DNA of 64,000 nt from Scilla litardierei (taxonomy: Eukaryota; Streptophyta; Magnoliopsida; Asparagales; Asparagaceae), in assembly GCA_030789695.1 (NCBI GenBank), contig CM061139.1, positions 10,431,878 to 10,495,877 on the forward strand, read 5' to 3'. A program made the position numbers and the translations under genes. Within the stretch, counting starts at the first letter, position 1. The number at the start of each line of letters is the position of its first letter. Positions 10,939 through 22,033 of the stretch are shown piece by piece. The notes below the pieces were generated by a model. The model ran no database searches. It worked only from the letters and a program-made list of their open reading frames with translations, and was not told where the DNA came from.

Positions 10939-11123
10939 CAGTCTTCAGTCATCGGCGGAGGCAAAGAAGAAGACACCGAGGACGACGACAACGGATCCCA
11001 GGGCAAGAAGCCGGATGTCCTTGTCACTAACTCCGACGGGATTGGCTCTCCCGGCCTCTGATTCCTCGTCGATGCCCTCGCCCGCAATGGTACGTGCGAT
11101 GTCCACGTCTGCGCTCCTGATTC
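10939..11123 (+). pseudogene. SurE-like phosphatase, 5' exon fragment captured by CACTA-1
   Basis: The frame reads KKPDVLVTNSDGIGSPGL, then a stop, then FLVDALARNGTCDVHVCAPDS. This is the N-terminal metal-binding region of SurE (survival protein E, 5'/3'-nucleotidase/acid phosphatase), whose signature is TNDDG followed by P-G and later V-x-V-x-A-P-x-x. The first Asp of the DD pair has become Ser, and an Arg position has become TGA at about 11057. A splice donor (TTC/GTGAGT) follows at 11124. The downstream SurE exons are not recognisable. It is a dead capture fragment. Confidence 0.8.
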
Positions 11124-14100
11124 GTGAGTTTGTTATCCCCCAATAATTTCTTTCTTTCTTCGGTTTTTGATGACTTGATTCTGTAGAAATTGCCATGATT
11201 TTAGGGATTCGACCATGGAGTTGAAATGTAATCGAGGGTCATGCCAAATCAGACATTTGACATCATTATCTGGCGTTTCATCTCTCCTTGAAGGTACCCA
11301 TCCTGCTTGGTCGTACGGAACAAAGGCGAGTAGTGTGAATGCTTACGGTTTGTTGGGGTTTTTTTCGATACTTGTTCGTCAACTGACTTTATCACAGGTT
11401 GGATGTGTGTTTCTTGTACTTGACTCGCAACTGTAAATATGAGGTGAATGTAACAATTGCTCAGAAGTAATTCATGTTCCTGATGACAAAACGTATGTCA
11501 AAGCTTTGCTATGCATCGTTCAGTGGCAGCTATTGTTTTCAAATCTGTTTCAGACATAATGAGCACCAGGTCTTTAAGCATAGATTAGATTGTTTCTATC
11601 CATATGCAGCATGAAATCGAACTTAAATATTATCATTCATGGTTGTGCAGTGACCTGCATGGAAAAATCAGTTGTTGATATGATATTTATATGGTGAATG
11701 TCTGAATATACTGTCACATGCATTGTAGATTGAGAATACATCATAATTCCTATATATGATTTGTATCCTTCTTGATGATGACGTACTTTGGTAAATGTTG
11801 TGCAGATAGATACGATGAAAAGAATCAGGGTTCAGTGTCCGATGAAAGACATTCAATGCTTCTTATAGCTGAACAAGCTGACTTGTTATCGGAATTGAAG
11901 ACATAGTGCATGTGGATTTTTGTGGAGTAAAGTCCAGTACTTGGGTGTTTTTTGTTAACTTTCTGTAGACTAAGATGCAATAGATATGAATTTTATTTTT
12001 GTTGCTAATTTCCTTAGTGTAAGGGGGTGTTTTAAGACGAAGGCATGGTAAGTGGATTTCTGCGCTCCAAGTTAAAATGTTGGGATCCTTAATTGGGCTA
12101 GATATGCAGTTAGTTAAGGTTTGTCAAGCACAAGGATTCTCCCAAGAAGTTATAATACTTGTATTCCTCTCGTCAAATTATAATACCCATAGATCAAGAC
12201 AAATTAGATGTGGCATTGATGATGTTGAATGCTTGCTTATGATGCAGCAAAGAGGCAGCGAAGGATTCAGGTGATGGAACTGGAAGATCTGCCAAAGCAG
12301 GGCCAGAACAAGCTGCAGGCTAACATGAAACGTGGGTTCTATTTCAAGAGACGTGCCAACTTCATGTCGAGATAAGTTTGAATACGTGTAACGCCCTGTA
12401 ATTTTTGCACAACTAGCACTGAAGGATCAGTACTTGTACAACTTGAGATGTACAGTTCTCACAGCCGAAATCAGTTGACACCGAAGAACTGCAAGTTAAC
12501 TATGCCCAGAAACATACCCATTATCCTAGTAGGTTGACGGAAACAATTCTGATAGCGGTAACAATATAGGTAGCACTAACAATGTCTTTGAAAATAGCAA
12601 TGACATCAATTAACTGTAAGAGCAGCGGCAAAGGTGTTTGTCGTGGCAGCAACAAGCATAGGTGGTTGTTGTAAGTTGGAAACTGAAAATGACGAACTGA
12701 TGTTCATTTAGTCATCTTGCTCTATCACTGTTGTAATTTGTTACATTGAAACCTTGAACCTTTTTGCCCTCTCTGAGGTTGTTGATTGTATCACCACTAC
12801 TTTTTGATTGAACCAGATCCAATCTTGAATCCATACTTTTTGCAGGACTTACCCACAATACCTTTGCTCAGTTCATCCTTTGTTGTCTTCCTTGAAGCTT
12901 CGCAATGAGTGGAGCTCCCCTTCCAGGTTATTTTTCCTTAAGGCTCCACCTTGAATCGAGACTTAAATAATTTCCTTCGTAGGACAGTTTTTTCCTTATA
13001 AACCATAATTGCCTTGATTTAACGCTTGAATACAAGCTACACATCTGATTGATGCAATTCATGTGTTTGATCTCTTGAATCTTGAATAAAAGACAACAAA
13101 TTTGACATATATCTAAGGATGATGATGATGGATAGACTAATTGAAATTTAAGAAATCTTATCATTTGCACTCGAATCTGAGAACGGTAATTGAAAATAAA
13201 CATGACGAATTTAAACAAACACTGAAAGCTCAAGATACTTCTAAGAAGAATGGCAGTTGAAGCTTATGAGGAACTGATTGGTAATTCACTGCATCTTTTG
13301 TTCCAACTCCTAACATTGTTTCTTAGCTACGATGTGTTCATTACATCCACTGATCGATCCCCTTGATCATGTCTCGTGCAGGTTGGAATCAGGGATGCTG
13401 ATCAAGATACCAAATCAGCAAGCTGGATGCATAGGCACTTTATGTTGATGTCATCCTCTTGACCAGCTTGTACCTTGCCATTCGGACTATCTTGCAAAAC
13501 CAAAATGTGCTCACCAGCTGCAATCCCATCGCCATCGTCTGAGAATCCGAAAACAGAAACATTCAGGAGCCAAACCAATCAAAACATGCTATTTCTACTC
13601 TTACAATTAATTTTTTCTGCTCTTACAGTTAATTTTCTATGTTAGAAGTTGCTCTCATTTCCTTTTCTTATTTGCTTTTTGAGAATGAATCAGACTGAAT
13701 CAAGCAGGCAAATTTCCTAATTAATCAGTAGTATCTTCCTGTTTAAGATGCACACTTTCATAGGTACATAAATGCTTTATATTCTTTAAACACAAATTCA
13801 TCTTTGAAACACAAATTCATCTTTGCAAATTCTGATAGCGGAAACTATTACCAAGTTTGTTGGCTCAACTATTTTGGACAATCTATTTTTGGACTTTTTA
13901 ACCTTAGGCATATATATACACTAGTTTCTTCACCTAATTCACATATCAATGTGATCACAAAGAACCATAGTTTGAGCCACCTGGAAATATTCTTATGAGG
14001 TCCAACTTACTACTTATCAACATGCCAGTCATTGCAGATGGGACCAAGCTTAAGCTGCTTAACTGCTTAAGGTAAATAGTAAAAATACAAAATGCATTCT

Positions 14101-14291
14101 CTTTTTACAAGGTACATTAATATTGACACGATCTGATATTTTGCTGTCTGCGACTCTGAGTGCTTGCTGATTTTATAGATAATTAATAAAAATGAGGTGT
14201 TATCGTGTATCAGATTATGTGCTAATGTGCTATCTGCCTAGTTTTCTTTGCATGATTGGCAATTTAATCACTTGATTGCATTATATATGGT
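11124..14291. other. CACTA-1 interior without a recognised gene
   Basis: AT-rich, intron-like sequence. One short plus-strand stretch (about 12245-12375) reads as a basic open segment ending in a stop ('ANMKRGFYFKRRANFMSR'), which could be another captured exon, but I do not recognise it. No other supportable coding sequence is seen. Confidence 0.4.
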
Positions 14292-15096
14292 CTGTTGAGT
14301 GATGATGATTTGAAGAATTTAAAACTTGTTGAAGATCTGGCAAAGACATACTATGAGATGTATTCCGTGACTTTGACATGGCTTGCTCCGGAAATCGCTT
14401 ACTTCCATGTTGAGTTAGCAGGTTCCATGTTACTTAAATAATTTCTAATTTCCCTTTGATGTTGCAATATTTTGCTTTATTTATGGTAATGAAAATGATC
14501 AATAATTTTCTGTTTGAATCAGGGTTATTCAGAAGGTGGTTTAGATGGTGAAAACAAAAGTTCCGAGTATATAAATATGATAAAATAATTAAATGCAATG
14601 ATCGCCACAATCTTTTGCATCCTGACACTGTGGAGTCATTGTTTGTATTGCATCGTATAACTGGAGATTCAAAGTAAGTTTTTTGAGTCATTTCTACTTG
14701 TTATGTCTGACACATCATTGAACCCTTTATACCAAAGAGAACTATATCTGCTGCTGGTTGTTTTATTCCTAATATACATGCATAATGAATAAACAGATAC
14801 TGTGAATGGGGTTGGTGGATCTTCGAAGCCTTTGAAAAATATACTAAAGTAGATTCTGGATGTTATAGTTCTCTTGATGGTGTCGAAAGTGCCTCCTCAT
14901 ATGAGAGACAAGACGGAGACATTTTTTTCTGGGGGGAAATTTTGAAGTACTTGTATTTGTTATTTGAAGACGATAATGTTATTTCACTTGAAAAGATGTT
15001 TTCGGTAGTGAAGCACACCCTTTCCCTATCAGCTGGTCTGCATATTATTGATCCGTTGTCGAGCAAGAGGCAGAGGCTCCTACAATCGTACTACTG
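14292..15096 (+). pseudogene. Class I alpha-mannosidase (GH47, MNS-type), C-terminal exons captured by CACTA-1
   Basis: Three exon-like blocks match Golgi/ER mannosyl-oligosaccharide 1,2-alpha-mannosidase, which trims N-glycans. Block 1 (14292-14414) includes 'LVEDLAKTYYEMY' and 'LAPEIAYFHVE'. Block 2 (14523-14673, after an AG acceptor) has '[16 protein letters not shown]', then '[19 protein letters not shown]' (family LRPETVES). Block 3 (14797 onward) has 'YCEWGWWIFEAFEKYTKV' and 'FFWGEILKYLYLLFEDDNV' (family FLGETLKYLYLLF). The final conserved F-N-T-E-A-H-P is degraded to 'FSVVKHT'. There is an in-frame TAA in block 2 and the block 1 donor is lost. Introns are retained, so the copy came from genomic DNA. 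The N-terminal two-thirds is absent. Confidence 0.88.
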
Positions 15097-15696
15097 ATGC
15101 AGGTTCCCTGGTATTGATCAAATAGCTTGCATTATTATCACATCATCTATTGTGGACAACCCATGATTCAGTGCAAATAGTTTACACCCCTATTCACAAT
15201 ATGGTTCATCTACCATGATATCCATGATTCAGTGCATTACGCTAAATGCTGGTCCATCTGCCTTACTTGGTTTATGGACATCCCATTTCTTTTTCGTGGT
15301 TTTAGACGGAGACATTTTTTTCTGGGGGGAAATTTTGAAGTACTTGTATTTGTTATTTGAAGACGATAATGTTATTTCACTTGAAAAGATGTTTTCGGTA
15401 GTGAAGCACACCCTTTCCCTATCAGCTGGTCTGCATATTATTGATCCGTTGTCGAGCAAGAGGCAGAGGCTCCTACAATCGTACTACTGATGCAGGTTCC
15501 CTGGTATTGATCAAATAGCTTGCATTATTATCACATCATCTATTGTGGACAACCCATGATTCAGTGCAAATAGTTTACACCCCTATTCACAATATAGTTC
15601 ATCTACCATGATATCCATGATTCAGTGCATTACGCTAAATGCTGGTCCATCTGCCTTACTTGGTTTATGGACATCCCATTTCTTTTTCGTGGTTTT
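14911..15696 (+). repeat. 393-bp tandem duplication covering the mannosidase end
   Basis: The segment 14911-15303 (from 'agacggagac' to 'cgtggtttt') is repeated as 15304-15696 with only a few differences. The second copy repeats the last ~60 mannosidase codons out of context. The high identity implies a recent duplication inside CACTA-1. Confidence 0.92.
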
Positions 15697-16017
15697 AGAA
15701 CATATCACCTACTGGTCCAGTCTCCCAGTCTATTCATGAATTACGATTTATAATATCTTGTATGTATTAATCTGCCTTACTTGGTTCATATAGCGTAATG
15801 CACTGAATCATGTCCAAATAGTTGGTGTCAAGAAGAAGATATATGGATTCTCAATTAGTTCAAACATCTTTATTCAAGTTTCTCAATTATCCCATCAATA
15901 TTCTAATTCTCTGTCTATTTATTATTATTATTTACTTGGTTTTCATCTATACAGATCTATGCAATCTCCATTACTATACGAATCGTGGTTAACCTGAAAA
16001 ATTGTTGGTGTGTCTGC

Positions 16018-16230
16018 AAAGGCAGAGCATTATATTTGCATGATTGATTTTCTGGTGAGAGCAAGATGATTGGTGGATGCACGAGCTCTTATGAGGGAGA
16101 TGCCGATGGAAGCCGATGCCAGCATGTGTGATGATTTATTAGGTGCGAGCAGAATACACAAGAACAGCAAATTAGGAGAAGAGGCAACAGAAAAGATTTT
16201 TGAGAAGGAACCCGCTTTGGAATGTATATA
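16018..16230 (+). pseudogene. PPR protein fragment (PLS/E-type) captured by CACTA-1
   Basis: The frame reads 'AEHYICMIDFLVRAR', a TGA, then 'LVDARALMREMPMEADASM' and 'LLGASRIHKNSKLGEEATEK'. This is the signature run of plant organelle RNA-editing PPR proteins (H-Y-x-C-M-[VI]-D-L-L-x-R-A-G-x-L, then A-x-x-L-[IM]-x-x-M-P, then L-L-G-A-C-R-[IV]-H). Only ~70 codons are present, with the Gly-x-Leu position hit by TGA. Non-functional. Confidence 0.85.
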
Positions 16231-16509
16231 CTGATGTCGGGAAATGTATTGTTCAAGGAGTGATTTAATGGATAATGACTGATAAGCTTTATATGCGATA
16301 ATGTTTCTTATTTGTATTACGGATCATCGTCCAATATCAATGCACATTGTCTAATTTATGTGATTGTTGAATAAAATTAATTTAATTTAATTGTTTCTTG
16401 TAATGATTTTTTCTTGTAATTTAATGTTATTGGTGGTTTATTTAAGCATTTTGAACATTAAATGGATCTATTTAAATATAAAACGTAGGGAGAAACAATA
16501 AAATGAATT

Positions 16510-17035
16510 GAAACAAGCGCTGTCAATCTGGGACCTTTAACAGCGCTTGTTTAGTATAAGCGCTGTCTATGGTGGACCTTTAACAGTGCTTGTACTAAAG
16601 AAGCGCTGTCTAAGGTCCCAATAGACAGCGCTTGTTTAGTACAAGCGCTGTGAAAGGTGGAACATCGCTTTTTTAGTACAAGCGCTGTTAAAGGCCCGCC
16701 TTTAACAGCGCTTGCACAAACAAGCGCTGTTAAAGGCCCCCCTTTAACAGCGCTTGCACTAACAAGCGCTGTTAACGGGGGGCCTTTAACAGCGCTTGCA
16801 CAAACAAGCGCTGTTAAAGGCCCCCCTTTAACAGCGCTTGCACTAACATGCGCTGTTAAAGGCCCCCCTTTAACAGCGCTTGCTTGTGCAAGCGCTGTTA
16901 AAGGCCGCCTTTAACAGCGCTTGTAAAGCGCTATTAAAACCAGCCCCTCTTTAGCAGCGGCGAGATAGACAGCGCTTGTAAAGCGCTATTAAAGACCTTA
17001 TTTAAGCGCTGTTAAAGGTCCATTTTGTAGTAGTG
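16510..17035. repeat. CACTA-1 right subterminal repeats
   Basis: More than fifteen copies of CTTTAACAGCGCTTG and its reverse complement are arranged as back-to-back hairpins ('aacagcgcttgcac' and 'caagcgctgttaaagg'), ending in the terminal repeat. The 85-codon open frame at 16657-16914 is a by-product of this repetition. Confidence 0.9.
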
Positions 17036-17038
17036 AAT

Positions 17039-18359
17039 CGGAAGATGACTCTTCATCGAACATATCAGATATGACTCTCTTATTGGTTTTTACCCCTAGC
17101 CATTTGTGATCATGAGTGTGCTCATCCAAATCACAATGTCTAGTCTAGTCAGACCCTTATTTTCACGTGTGACCTGACTTGCCCCAGTGCTCGGTGTATT
17201 CACGACACGTCGGTTTGGGTCAGGTCTTAGACTACATCATAAGTGTTTAAGAAATTGGTTTCTATAAGATTGACATGTCACAGCTTGAGTGTAGCTCAAC
17301 AACTGGAACACGGGTCCTATAGTTGCCAACCCCTAAAACAAGGAGGGCTACATCTAATCTTGAAGAAGATTATTAACGTATTTGACTTAGATATAGTCCA
17401 GGGTGTCATACAGTCATGATTCGCGTCATTGCGGTCCATCGAAACATAGCCAGGGAATTGACTAAGCCAGGATCACTTATCCCTTAGACTAGTTAGGGTG
17501 ATCCAACAAATTTAACCAAGCACATTGACTGGATCATGGTCCATTAAATGAAACTTGTCATTTTTATATGCGTGCCATAGACTAAAAGGCTTTAATTAAC
17601 AACTAATTAATCATATCAACTAGTTGAATCCTTAAATTCAAAATTTTAGGATTTGTTTAATAACTTTTATTAATTCCTTATCAACTATATGGTTCACGTG
17701 CTACCCTAATCGTTATTAGGAATTTAATAAATTTATTAACAACGCTAAAATCGAAGTCCTTTAATGAGAATTAGTTTCATAACAATTAGAATTAAAATTT
17801 TCATTAAAGGGACTACCCTAATCAGGAATTAGGTCTTAAAGTGTTGTTAATGTTTTATTAAAATATAGCATGTCATTAGAATTTATCTCATAAATTTTAA
17901 CTAGTTCTTAATGGCTAATCTAAGATGTTTGTCTTGTGTTGTCAAAAAAGTAACAATAGCCATTAACATAAAGTTACACTAATTTTAACGCATAAAAAGA
18001 GTGTCCTACCATTTAACAATTAAATAGAATAATGTTTATCACATAAACAATTTTAGCATTCATACTTAAATTTAACATTTAAATTTAAAATATGATTTTT
18101 AAAACATTTCATTTTATCTCATAAAAATAAAAAAACTTGTTTTAAAAGATCACAAAATTTGCATGCTACTTAAAATATTTATCGCATAAAAATTTTAGGC
18201 TTTTAAAATCATCTTTAAAAAATATCACATAAATTTTAAAACATTTTTAAAAGGCATCTAAAAACATTTTAAAATTATCTCATAACTTTAAAACATTTTA
18301 AAAGTATTTTAAAAGCATTTCAATTAATTAATCACAGTCCTAAATCAGCATACAAACAT
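17039..18359 (-). mobile_element. LARD-1 leader, right fragment
   Basis: The reverse complement follows the LARD-2 leader from 34136 to about 35720: an AT-rich stretch with repeated 'tttatgcgataaa'-type motifs near the primer site, then the hairpin series. Hairpins seen here are 17101-17138 (CATTTGTGAT/ATCACAATG outside ATGAG/CTCAT), about 17172-17226 (GACCTGAC/GTCAGGTC) and 17281-17305. It is non-coding. It continues on the far side of CACTA-1 at 10489. Confidence 0.85.
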
Positions 18360-18372
18360 GGCTCTGATACCA
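18360..18372 (-). other. LARD-1 primer binding site
   Basis: The minus strand reads TGGTATCAGAGCC one base inside the LTR end at 18374, complementary to initiator Met tRNA. Confidence 0.93.
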
Positions 18373-18373
18373 C

Positions 18374-19002
18374 TGTTGGGTTTTGGTGGACCCTTAGGGC
18401 ACAAATCTGTGCCAGTCCTAAGTCGGACGGAACACGGAAGCAAAGATATGCAGCGGAAAAATTATATGTTAATCTAATTAATATGCAGCCCTAAGAAACA
18501 AGACCCTTAGCCAGGATCTCTGCCAACTCGGGATGGATCTGACCACCCCAAGAGAGATCCAAACTACTGCGAATAATTAAAACAAAAGCTTCTAAAAATA
18601 TAACTGGAATCTTGCCCTGGGGCAGGCAAGATGTATCGCACCGTCTTCTGAGCCGCTCCCCGTCCCACACCGAGCCGCTCCTCGAACTGCTCCTCGAACC
18701 ACTCCGCATCCCGAGGCGAGCAATCCTCGTGTCGCCGAGCCAACCACGCGCCGAAGAAAGTTTCACGCAAGTGAAAGCCTTTGCCAAGATTTCGGATCCG
18801 AATCCGAACCCCTTCGTGGCTTTGCTAGAGCCCTTCAGGAGTAAGGCAAAATTTTAGGGAGAAGAGGAATTAATTTAAGCTTTGATCCAAGCGTGCTCCA
18901 ATGTTTTTGGGAGACGCTTAGATCTTGAGCTTGGGATAAGTTTGGAGGAATATGGGAGGCCCTATGTATATAGGCGGCTGACTCTCCCCTTTTCTCCAAA
19001 AC
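18374..19002 (-). mobile_element. LARD-1 5' LTR, inner part
   Basis: The reverse complement matches LARD-2 LTR 33490-34121 (the 'cgcctatata' TATA region, 'ggagcacgct', 'ttgccttactcctgaagggc' type blocks and the '...gccctaagggtcc' end). It ends CCCAACA where LARD-2 ends CCCTTCA. A minus-strand TATA-like box lies at about 18964-18973. The LTR is interrupted at 19003 by solo LTR C and resumes at 22034. Confidence 0.87.
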
Positions 19003-20934
19003 TGTAACGGTCGGTTTCCGATCGTACTATCTTTATGCACGTGCTCTTGATCGTGCACGTGTTTATTTTTGACTCTATTTGATTTTGAACATTATCGTGT
19101 GTTATGGCGTTGTGACCCTCTCTGAGAGTACTACAATTGTGGTGTTGATTTGCAGCGTCATTTCACGGCTCGTTTTCTCGCAAAACGACTAGGAACGATG
19201 GGGGCGTTTAGTCAATTGGCTCAAAACACCGCTTCCAATTTTACGTAAATTCTTGGTAGGCGTTACGCACGATCAGGCTCCGTAGATCTGTGCGTCTCGT
19301 CTCCACGATCGCCCTGGTATTTTCGGATTATTTTTCTGACATCCGGTTTGAGAAATATCGCTCGGAGAATTCTCGACCGTTGATTAGCCAATCAGTTCAA
19401 TTCGAATTGTTGCCAAATCTGATAATAGCGGGTTATTAATTCGTTTTAAACCTTTCCTAAACTACTTCGCTAATCACCTCTAGTCTTACCCCAATTTGCA
19501 CACTCCTCCATCTCTATACCCTAACACATCTAACCTATAAACTCTATAGTTAAATATCAACTTTTAATGTTATTAAAACCCTAACTTTTCCCTATCATTT
19601 TCATGTGACAACTCAAAAGCCTAGGGCAACTCGAAATTTCTCAGCCGCCATCGCAAAACCCCAAGCCCGTTACTCCTCCCCTCGTTCTCGACCCCGTCGC
19701 AGGCTGCACTCGACACCTGACCGCCGCCCCGACCCCCGGTGGTCGTCTGTCGCCCCCCGCGACTCTCCTCCGACCAACCGCGACCGGCCACGCCACCCCG
19801 ACGCCCGACATCGCCGTTCGGGCTGTGTTTTCACTTGCACCGCCGCAACTTCAGCGGAAACCGCCCGCTCGACCGCCGTAGGCCGCCCCCGTCAGCCCTG
19901 AACACCGCCCCGCCGTGCTGCTCGCTGGAGGAGCTCTCTGTCACCGGAGATAGGCCGTCAGCGGCGATTTTTCCGCAGCAGCTGCCGCTGTTGTTTTGCC
20001 AGCGCCGCCCAGCAGCCGAAAGCCCGTCGGCGACTCCCCGAGTCACGGCCTGACTCCCCCTAGGCCGGTGAGACACCACGTGACTTCTCCTAGGCCGGAC
20101 AGCCTTGGCCATGATCCGACGACGTCGCACCGATGTTTTCGTGACGTTGTATCGACGTTCTCGTTTCCGTAGCGCGCTGTTTCGGTGACGATCACGCCGT
20201 TGACGCTGTTTCGCCTCTACTCGCTGCTCACACACTTTGTCCGCTGCCCGGACAAGTCTCGCTACGCTACCCGTAGCCGAGACGCCGTGGACGACGTAGA
20301 CTTTCTGCCGTTCAGACACTACGTCCGCACTACTCCAGACACCGGACAGGTTGGTTCCCCTACCTCGTAGCGAAACCCCCACAGTAGCAAAACTGAAAAC
20401 CTAACTAAAATCGGCAACTTAACTCAGTAAATTTATTTTCTGCTCTCTTAAATCGATGTGTAACCGTAGACCGACGTTTGGACTTTTGACTGTGCACATA
20501 GGATAGAATCGTCGGATAGGCTAATCGGACAACTTGACTCGTGACGGTTAGGGTAGCCACGTTCAACCTAGAAATGAACTTAAATAGAAATTTCTAAAAT
20601 CGCGACATGACACCGTCGCCATGACTGTTTCAGACGGACTACCGCGGACGCGACGACTGGACGAGACGCCCCGGACGGACGACACACTCGCCACCGCAGG
20701 CAAGTGTACCCACTTGCATTTTTGACCGCATCTTGGTCTTAAATTGTTAGAACTGTTAGACTGTGAGTGTTTAGATTCCGGACGTGAAATGATAGCGTCT
20801 GGGTCACCCTGACGACTTAGACTTGACGACGAAGTCTAAGTCTGACGAACAACAACTTGTGACACCTTAGGAATATCTTGTGTGTGCGTGCGTGTGGACA
20901 CCCTAGAATAACTATCTCGTACACTGGTCGTGTC

Positions 20935-21215
20935 TTGTCACTGTTACACAAAAAGCCTTCGGGCGTTTCAGATGCTCTCCTTGCGGTAGTGATCTCCGTG
21001 TTACAAAAAGCCTTCGGGCATTTCAGATGCTCTCCTTGCGGGAGTGATCTCTGTGCTACAAAAATCCTTCGGGCATTTCAGATGCTCTCCTTGCGGGAGT
21101 GATCTCTGTGCTACAAAAAGCCTTCGGGCGTTTCAGATGCTCTCCTTGCGGGAGTGATCTCCGTGATACAAAAAGCCTGCGGGCGTTTCAGGTGCTTCCC
21201 TAGCGGAAGTGATCT
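20935..21215. repeat. Five ~60-bp tandem repeats, solo LTR C
   Basis: Each unit carries 'acaaaaagccttcgggc', 'tttcagatgctctcc' and 'gggagtgatctc'. They are the reverse-strand equivalent of the repeats at 3920-4145 in copy A. Confidence 0.88.
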
Positions 21216-21557
21216 CTGTACTTCTTGTCCTGAGTTCTTGGGTTTGGGGTAGGGTTGAGCGTGCGCACGGGGAGAGGGTCTGATCCCCCTCAACCCGTAA
21301 GGCGTGAACCCTTCGTGTCGTGTCGTGACATGTCGTGTCCTACTTGTCTCGTCTGTCTTCGTCTTGTCCTGACACCTTTAGGTTAGTCCCGTAGTCGGTA
21401 GCACATGCTACGACTACTGCCTGCTACGCTTTACTTTCCTGCTACGTTACTTCTGTTGTTACTTTGTTATAACCCCAGCATGCTAATCAACCAGTAAAAC
21501 GATGTTTAATAGTTCGGTACACTTGCAGTAGAGTCTGACTTTCTGTTGTAGACTTTA

Positions 21558-21598
21558 ACCTGACGTACAGTTCCTTTCTTTGGTGATGTACGTCAGGT
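21558..21598. other. Perfect 12-bp inverted repeat (hairpin), copy C
   Basis: ACCTGACGTACA (21558-21569) pairs with TGTACGTCAGGT (21587-21598), with a 17-nt loop. It matches the hairpins of copies A and B. Confidence 0.85.
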
Positions 21599-21694
21599 GT
21601 CGAGCCGGAGTACGACGACCAGACCGAGCTACCAGAGGACGTAGAGCCGGAGGACGTCGATCCTGAGTACGTGCCCGAGGACGACCAGAGTTAG
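21597..21694 (+). other. Short acidic reading frame, candidate terminal exon, copy C
   Basis: A 31-codon frame ends at the TAG at 21692 and follows an AG acceptor-like site. It includes 'VEPEDVDPEYVPEDDQS'. Its length and frame equal those of copy B, and many differences are silent. The AATAAA at 21853 gives a gene-like 3' end. There is no recognisable family. Confidence 0.4.
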
Positions 21695-21852
21695 AGATCC
21701 CCACTGCTGATCCGGAGGTTCCACTTTTAGTTGGGTGCGTAGCACCTTTTGTTTTCCTGTCTAGGTTGGGTGCTTGCACCGGTAGTTTCTTTTTCTGCAA
21801 TTGTAGCCCTTCGGGTGTTTTAGACTCTCAGTACTTTGGATATTTAATTTGG

Positions 21853-21858
21853 AATAAA
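21853..21858 (+). terminator. AATAAA polyadenylation signal, solo LTR C
   Basis: It sits in GGAATAAAAT, 159 bases after the acidic-frame stop, at the same place as in copy B. It probably sets the R/U5 boundary of this LTR. Confidence 0.5.
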
Positions 21859-22033
21859 ATGATTGTCTTTCTTTTTCGTACTATTATTGTTCTGTTCTAA
21901 CATGCAGGGACCTGTACCTTCGACTTGGAGTACCACACAGACGCTTATTGGGTCCGGGCTTCTCGCCCCGGCCTAAGCGGGCCTTAGTCACGCTTCGCCT
22001 CCGTTGTTTTGGGAAGCGGGGCGTGACAAAAAC

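Larger units (their letters stand above)
10490..17035. mobile_element. CACTA-1: non-autonomous CACTA transposon with captured gene pieces
   Basis: The ends are CACTACTACAAAAAGG at 10490 and the reverse complement of CACTACTACAAAATGG at 17035; the terminal inverted repeats are about 24 bp with one clear mismatch. The target duplication is AAT (10487-10489 and 17036-17038), the 3-bp length typical of CACTA elements. Both ends are packed with subterminal repeats of the type CTTTAACAGCGCTTG. No transposase (TNPD-like) frame is visible, so it would depend on an autonomous partner. The interior holds fragments of at least three host genes (SurE-like 10939-11123, mannosidase 14292-15096, PPR 16018-16230), all on the plus strand and with introns kept where testable, so they were copied from genomic DNA. 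It sits inside the LARD-1 leader. Confidence 0.95.
19003..22028 (+). mobile_element. Solo LTR C (3.0 kb) with perfect target duplication
   Basis: It begins TGTAACGGTCGG and ends GGCGTGACA, flanked on both sides by AAAAC (18998-19002 and 22029-22033). A 5-bp duplication and TG...CA ends indicate a complete LTR left after loss of the internal region, inserted in the LARD-1 LTR. Inside, in order, are a promoter-like first 550 bases, a GC-rich stretch (19600-20350), a donor-like CAG/GTTGGT (about 20346-20353), a tandem repeat, a perfect hairpin, an acidic reading frame and AATAAA. It is related to copy A at the 5' side and to copy B in the last ~1.6 kb. I see no gag or pol. Confidence 0.88.

Noticed and set aside
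16657..16914. Repetitive frame and CRISPR-like spacing of repeats
   Set aside because: These are CACTA subterminal inverted repeats ending in the transposon terminus, not a CRISPR array or a gene.
19605..20382. Overlapping Arg/Pro-rich frames in solo LTR C
   Set aside because: GC-rich sequence open in several frames on both strands; no motif and no conservation with copy B.
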